Below, one piece after another: positions 59,439-64,000 of a stretch of DNA of 64,000 nt. A program made the position numbers and the translations under genes. The stretch's first letter is position 1. Each line of letters begins with the position of its first letter. This stretch comes from Tetzosporium hominis (lineage in GTDB: Bacteria; Bacillota; Bacilli; Bacillales_A; Planococcaceae), in the NCBI RefSeq assembly GCF_002265435.1, contig NZ_NOKQ01000196.1, forward strand, positions 186,001 through 250,000, written 5' to 3'. The notes beneath the pieces were generated by a model, which saw only the letters and a list, made by a program, of their open reading frames with translations, had not been told where the DNA came from and did not search any database.

Positions 59439-60596
59439 TTATTTCATTTTGATTGGTAGTTCTTTAAAATCTTGAAGTGCCTTATTTAGAGCTAAGCCGA
59501 CTGATAACCCGTGTTTATTTACCTCTGCTTCCCTTTCGTCACCTGTGTCTACAGTAAAATGAACTTGTTCTGCATCAGACATATAGTTTTCGATTGTTGC
59601 TAGATTGCACTCCACATAAGCCTCGAAGGATAACTTTTCTTCTTCATTCTCAAAATACAGAACAACTTCATCAAGATTTCTTTTTGCGTACACTTCTTCC
59701 ATATCCTCATCGTCAAAGAGAAACTGCTGCAGTTTATACACCGTGCTGTCCTTTAAATAGTATCTATATGAGTATTTGTAATCAATTCCCCATTGATCAC
59801 GACCAACAAACCCACGCTCTGGTATCGGTGTTTTGTATCTTCCACTGTCTAATACAACTAATTGAAAATTATCTAGCACTGTTTCATTACACATGATTTT
59901 TAAGTCTTTATACATGAACTTTGAATTTGTCTGGGAGTAAACGTAAAATTCACCTGATCTTCTATCATATTCTTCGTCATCATATTCTTCTACAAGCTTA
60001 AACTCTGGATTATAAATATTGTAGTGTGTGCCGTTGTTTTCAACCCATTCTAATTTATTCTCTAGTCTATTTATAATCTGTGTCAGAGGTGGCTGAGTTA
60101 ATCCAAGCCTTTTCTTCCATAACATTTCAATCTGCTGTATATTTGCATTTTGATTGATTGGAGTATTCCTATCTCCAATCCTTGTGTATATGTATCCTTC
60201 TTTTATATTGTGATATTTTTTACTCTTGTTCTTTAGGTAGAAAGGCACGTTATAGGAATTGAAAACAGTAAGGATATCAATTTCCTTCCCATTAATTCTA
60301 ATAGTCTCTACCTTTACTTCTGGTGTATTATCACCTGCAAAAACTGTATTTGAGAGTAAATCCAGAATGGCTACTTGCTTAACTCGATTTTCATCATTAA
60401 GGCCCAAGACTTCCCCATCATCTAAAACGCCAATAATTAAGTAGCAATCCCTATCATGTACGGTATTTGCAAAACAAAGAATGTCATGTAATAACCTTTC
60501 ATTATCTTTATGCCACTCCTGTTTGAAATCCCAATAGTCTCCTTCTGCCTTTTTATTAATTAACGTATAAATTTTCGACGCTAAGTTATTTCCCAT
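59439..60596 (-). CDS. AlbA_2 (Schlafen-type) domain protein
   Basis: The 385-aa protein starts with an AlbA_2 domain (about residues 10-150): EGDYWDFKQEWH, ILCFANTVHDRDCYLIIGVLDDGEVLG and YIYTRIGDRNTP. The C-terminal 230 residues are not recognised. AlbA_2 domains bind nucleic acid and occur in regulators and defence proteins. The start is the ATG after AAGGGGG; the frame extends 15 codons upstream. Composition is AT-rich and it lies in the island with HNH, HEPN and recombinase genes. Confidence 0.82.
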   Translation of the reverse strand: MGNNLASKIYTLINKKAEGDYWDFKQEWHKDNERLLHDILCFANTVHDRDCYLIIGVLDDGEVLGLNDENRVKQVAILDLLSNTVFAGDNTPEVKVETIRINGKEIDILTVFNSYNVPFYLKNKSKKYHNIKEGYIYTRIGDRNTPINQNANIQQIEMLWKKRLGLTQPPLTQIINRLENKLEWVENNGTHYNIYNPEFKLVEEYDDEEYDRRSGEFYVYSQTNSKFMYKDLKIMCNETVLDNFQLVVLDSGRYKTPIPERGFVGRDQWGIDYKYSYRYYLKDSTVYKLQQFLFDDEDMEEVYAKRNLDEVVLYFENEEEKLSFEAYVECNLATIENYMSDAEQVHFTVDTGDEREAEVNKHGLSVGLALNKALQDFKELPIKMK

Positions 60597-60622
60597 TATT
60601 AGCCCCCTTACTAAAACAATTA

Positions 60623-62203
60623 TTAAAAGAGTTGCTTCCAATCATCATCATATCGATCCATATTCATAGGCATAACCCTCTTGTCTGAATCCTCATTTTT
60701 TCTCTTAAACTGTTCTTCCAAGTGTACAGCCATGGTCAATAAAATAATTCCTTCTCTTACATAAGTAAGAAGTTTCATTACAGCATCCTTAAATTCATCC
60801 ACAGTTATAGAATAGGCCAGTGGATCTTCTCTTTCTGCCTGAGATTCCCTTGTTATCGGATAGAATAAACTATCATGCACCTTTAAATATCGATGCTCCA
60901 AATGATGGCGAATCTTGGAGATATGTTCAATTGCTGGTTCTATATAGTGATGTTTAACCTTTTGTTTACCGATATCTTTACACAACCAGTAAAGACCAAT
61001 TAATGGGATGTTAAATGTTTTCTCATCTGTCATTTTTGACTTTAAGTTCACATTTAAGTTGTACGAATTTTTCCCTTTATTTATCCGCCCCTGCCATATA
61101 GAACGGTAGGAAACATCCCTATCCTTAATCCCTATTCCAAAATATTCATTTATGAAAAACGCGATACGGTCAAACAGCGAATATAAACTTCTATAGGAAT
61201 ATTTCATCTTCTCTATTGAAATCCCATAAGTAGGATAATCCAGTGTATTGACAAGGTGAACATCTTTATCGGAAAAATGAGCTCCTTGAGAGGATAATGC
61301 ATCATAAACCATGAATCTGGCAGACACATACTCTTGTTTAATTTGATTAAACAAACCATGGTATTTGGGGCCTTCATCAATCTTAGTCACGATATTAGGT
61401 AAATGAAGAATATCATTTGCTGAGACTGTATAAGGAAAAGCATCGTTTAACGTATTGAGAAACAATGTATTTTCAAGACACCAATTTCGATAGTTAATTT
61501 CCTCTTCAGAATCTCCCAACGAGTATTCTTCAAATTCATAAGGTTCCTCCAAAAATTCTAAAGGATACCATTTCTTTAATCTTTCAATTAAACCTTCATA
61601 ATGCTCGTAAGCTTCTGGCTCGACCTTCTCAAATTCCAGTACTTCACTTAATAATTGGTAGGATTCATTAGCGAAAACTGTTTGATGACCACTATCATAA
61701 TCAAATGCAGCATAATCCATTAAAAACCCAGCAAAGTTCCCTATTGCCATTGGAAAGTCCCTGCCTACACCAATTTTCAAATATGAAAGAGCTTTGATAA
61801 TCCTTCCACATGTGTTTAGTAAGTTTGCGTAGTTGGTATATGACATTAGTAAGTAAATGGATACATATTGAAATTCTTCAGAGTCTTCTTTTAAATCTTC
61901 CCTCTCTTGGTACGTAGTTAGATTTTCTATGGATAGTCTGAACAATAATAAACACATCTCAAATTCCTGTTCGTTATTCTTGTCCTCTGAATAGCTTAAG
62001 GCCCCTTTGTATTTTAAATGGATATAGTTACTATAAGAAGTGGCTCCATGATATGCTAGAATCCCTTTTTCAAGAAGATTGTAATCTCCAGACTCAACCC
62101 AATTTAGACAATCCTCAGCAATTCTATGTAGGGTATCAGTGTCTCTTTCATCAAAAGCCTTATCGGCAAACAATCCAACTGTATGCACATCCTCATTTAT
62201 CAT
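60623..62203 (-). CDS. LA2681-type HEPN domain protein, candidate RNase effector
   Basis: The 526-aa protein has an N-terminal helical TPR-like half (about 1-240). The C-terminal half carries LA2681-HEPN landmarks: YRSLYSLFDRIAFFINEYFG, FNIPLIGLYWLCKDIG and a HEPN RX4H motif in ISKIRHHLEHRYLKV (Arg and His of the predicted RNase site). SD GAGGAGGAAA precedes the ATG. It sits between the recombinase and the AlbA_2 gene. HEPN RNases act as toxins or abortive-infection effectors, so a defence role is inferred. Confidence 0.78.
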   Translation of the reverse strand: MINEDVHTVGLFADKAFDERDTDTLHRIAEDCLNWVESGDYNLLEKGILAYHGATSYSNYIHLKYKGALSYSEDKNNEQEFEMCLLLFRLSIENLTTYQEREDLKEDSEEFQYVSIYLLMSYTNYANLLNTCGRIIKALSYLKIGVGRDFPMAIGNFAGFLMDYAAFDYDSGHQTVFANESYQLLSEVLEFEKVEPEAYEHYEGLIERLKKWYPLEFLEEPYEFEEYSLGDSEEEINYRNWCLENTLFLNTLNDAFPYTVSANDILHLPNIVTKIDEGPKYHGLFNQIKQEYVSARFMVYDALSSQGAHFSDKDVHLVNTLDYPTYGISIEKMKYSYRSLYSLFDRIAFFINEYFGIGIKDRDVSYRSIWQGRINKGKNSYNLNVNLKSKMTDEKTFNIPLIGLYWLCKDIGKQKVKHHYIEPAIEHISKIRHHLEHRYLKVHDSLFYPITRESQAEREDPLAYSITVDEFKDAVMKLLTYVREGIILLTMAVHLEEQFKRKNEDSDKRVMPMNMDRYDDDWKQLF

Positions 62204-62292
62204 GAAATTTCCTCCTCTCATTCTATATCTAATATTTTACATTATTATTAACCAATTGTTTAAAAGTTCCATTATCTATTATTGAATAAAAC

Positions 62293-62341
62293 AAAAAAAG
62301 AACCCACCAAGTGGCTCTGCATCAGCCTACTCAGTGGGTTC
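62293..62341 (-). terminator. Terminator of the serine recombinase gene
   Basis: Minus strand stem GAACCCAC/GTGGGTTC with a 26-nt internal segment, followed by seven T. Confidence 0.85.
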
Positions 62342-62344
62342 TCA

Positions 62345-64000
62345 TTACTTCTTCACCATATAATATTTTTGCTTACTTTGACTGCCTGGGATAAAATCTT
62401 TCTGCAGTTTCCCTTTTTCCATCAATGGCAGTACAATGCTCTTTCGGAAATAGGATTCTGAGATCGTCAACATCGTGTTCATCAAGGCCAGTATTTCTCC
62501 CCATCTCCGTGGCTCCTCGCAATATTCCAGTAAGGCAGTAACCTCTGGCCCTCTTAAAAATGCTGCCTGTTTTTCTTTTCGTTTGGCGAGCCTTTCAGCT
62601 TTTCTTTCCATGGCAATCTGCTGATTGTAATTTTCATATCTTTCATCCGTTGACCACTCTAGGCCCAGGCTTAGTTGGTACACAATCCTTCCATCTTTAT
62701 AGACCTTAGCCTGTTCCACGAACTGTTCAAAAAGGTCCGCAGGGAATGCCAGATTCTTTTCATCACGCAGCTTTTTGATTCCCTTTTTCAGCTCTTTGAA
62801 TTCATTTCTATAATGCTCTGCTAGCTTTTTACGGTCAGAGAAGTCTTTCAACTGCTGGTGCAGTTTTACTTTCTTTTCACTTAGGGCATCCACCCTTTGA
62901 TGATCTTGTCCGTCTTTATGCAGTTCTTCATCTACTGCCTCATATAGCTCTTGATTCAAGTGTTCCATCCTTCTTTGAGCCTCTTCTTCTTGCTTCAGCT
63001 CCTGAGCACTTAACACTGTTTGAGCAATGACTCTTTCTACTTCTTGTTGAAATGTATCGTCTTGTTCAAACCCTTTTAATAGATTAATAAAGTGCTTTTC
63101 AAGATAGTCTTGATGAAATCGTTGGGATGAACAGCCGTTCACAGCGTAATATTTCTCTGCCAGCCTACAAACCCAACGATTGATTTCTTTGATTCCGTTG
63201 GAGCCTCGTCTCTCCAAGCTTCGTTCATACCCTAGTTCATTACCGCATTCTCCGCAATACAAGCTCTCTGTAAAAGAAGAATTTTTATGCTGGTCTTTAG
63301 AATACTTTTGGTAGTTCAGCTGCTTGAAGGCTTCGCTGCGTTTTTGGATAATGCTTTGTACCTTCTCCCATTCTTCCGGAGCAATAATAGGCTCATGGTG
63401 GCCCTCAATATAATACTGGGGTAACTCCCCTTCATTAGGAGCAGTCTTTTCTTCTAATGTATCCACGGTGATATATTTTTGATAAAGATAATCTCCTTTG
63501 TAGACCACATTCTGCAGAATACCCTTCACCGTGCTAAGACTCCAGACATCTTTTCCCTTTGGGCTTGAAATGCGATCTTTAGTTAATCCGGTTATGATTT
63601 GGGTGTAATTTTTCCCTGCTTGCAATTCCGCATAAATACGACGAACAACTTTAGCTTCTTCTTCATGGATAATCCATTGATGTTTCTCTCCAATCCGATA
63701 ACCATAGTTGGCGTTTCCTACTTTAATTATGCCGCGCTTGGCCATACTTCTTTTTCCCCATGCGATGGAGTTTCCGATATTTATACTTTCCTCCTGAGCA
63801 ATGCTACCGAAAATTGTAATCAGCAATTCGCTATCAGCATCTTCTGTATGGATCTTCTCTTTCTCGAAATATATGTGCACCGGTCGAGGGAGAGACTTCA
63901 ATAACCGGACAGCTTTTAACGTTTCTAATGTATTCCGACTAAATCTTGAAATGCTCTTACAAAGGATTAAGTCGATATTCCCACGAGTACATTCATCCAT
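62345..64000 (-). CDS. Large serine recombinase (N-terminus outside the window)
   Basis: At least 551 aa; the 5' end lies beyond the window. The visible resolvase part has LILCKSISRFSRNTLETL and ITIFGSIAQEESINIGNSI. A recombinase domain (GYRIGEKHQWIIHEEEAK), a zinc-ribbon (LYCGECGNEL) and a long coiled coil (about 320-420) follow. The unusual C-terminal about 70 residues (EVTALLEYCEEPRRWGEIL) look like a winged helix. The catalytic Ser lies in the missing part. It would integrate and excise the AT-rich island; att sites were not identified. Confidence 0.9.
   Translation of the reverse strand: MDECTRGNIDLILCKSISRFSRNTLETLKAVRLLKSLPRPVHIYFEKEKIHTEDADSELLITIFGSIAQEESINIGNSIAWGKRSMAKRGIIKVGNANYGYRIGEKHQWIIHEEEAKVVRRIYAELQAGKNYTQIITGLTKDRISSPKGKDVWSLSTVKGILQNVVYKGDYLYQKYITVDTLEEKTAPNEGELPQYYIEGHHEPIIAPEEWEKVQSIIQKRSEAFKQLNYQKYSKDQHKNSSFTESLYCGECGNELGYERSLERRGSNGIKEINRWVCRLAEKYYAVNGCSSQRFHQDYLEKHFINLLKGFEQDDTFQQEVERVIAQTVLSAQELKQEEEAQRRMEHLNQELYEAVDEELHKDGQDHQRVDALSEKKVKLHQQLKDFSDRKKLAEHYRNEFKELKKGIKKLRDEKNLAFPADLFEQFVEQAKVYKDGRIVYQLSLGLEWSTDERYENYNQQIAMERKAERLAKRKEKQAAFLRGPEVTALLEYCEEPRRWGEILALMNTMLTISESYFRKSIVLPLMEKGKLQKDFIPGSQSKQKYYMVKK

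Overview
The window looks like a chromosomal segment of a Gram-positive, low-to-mid G+C Bacillota, most likely Bacillales. A Planococcaceae-type bacterium is my guess and is not proven. The support is strong AGGAGG-type ribosome binding sites, intrinsic terminators, a CcpA-type cre site, an S-layer-homology surface protein, DctPQM and ECF transporters, and PdxS/PdxT vitamin B6 synthesis. No rRNA, tRNA or CRISPR array was seen.

Layout. 0.1-11.9 kb: an eight-gene operon coding for an ABC exporter, a MoxR AAA+ ATPase, a DUF58 protein and two von Willebrand (VWA) membrane proteins. 12-24 kb: housekeeping and accessory genes (TSUP permease, POT peptide transporter, NERD protein, rifampin ADP-ribosyltransferase arr, pdxST, an HRDC protein, an MHYT-PAS-GGDEF diguanylate cyclase). 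These are mixed with decayed genes: galE with an internal deletion, a class II aldolase tail, and a frameshifted toxin-antitoxin pair. 23.9-30.9 kb: a nine-gene sugar-acid operon (LacI regulator, HPS/KGPDC-type and SIS enzymes, TRAP transporter, cupin, KdgK, KdgA). Its one promoter carries a cre site and is followed by a 12-bp palindromic operator. 31-35 kb: a giant TPR protein with an embedded C39-like peptidase domain. 35.4-37.1 kb: an AT-rich ATPase/Toprim pair that may be a defence module.

41.3-56.7 kb is a cobalamin (B12) region. A cobalamin riboswitch with a terminator precedes a PduO-like adenosyltransferase and a BtuF lipoprotein. Next comes a salvage operon: cobU, cobS, cobC, a second CobU-like gene, and an ECF S-component plus AIR-synthase-like pair that matches the CblT/CblS alpha-ribazole salvage pair. 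A second riboswitch on the minus strand drives a surface uptake operon. Its genes are a 1171-aa S-layer-anchored protein with two prenyltransferase-like barrels and two DUF4430 domains, a DUF4430 lipoprotein, EcfT, a fused double ATPase and an S component. Barrel plus DUF4430 is the architecture of animal intrinsic factor and transcobalamin, so I read this as a bacterial transcobalamin-like B12 capture and import system. It is the most exciting item here.

56.7-64 kb: small hypothetical genes, a DUF4253 gene broken by an in-frame TGA, a SEC-C gene without a good start, and an AT-rich mobile island. The island holds an HNH protein, an AlbA_2 (Schlafen-type) protein, an LA2681-type HEPN protein and a large serine recombinase cut by the window end.

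Two repeat systems stand out. First, eight intergenic tracts of degenerate tandem repeats have different sequences but nearly all share a 21-bp period. Each lies just beyond an intrinsic terminator or beside another such tract. Second, a 126-bp palindromic element occurs three times, only in and beside the B12 region.
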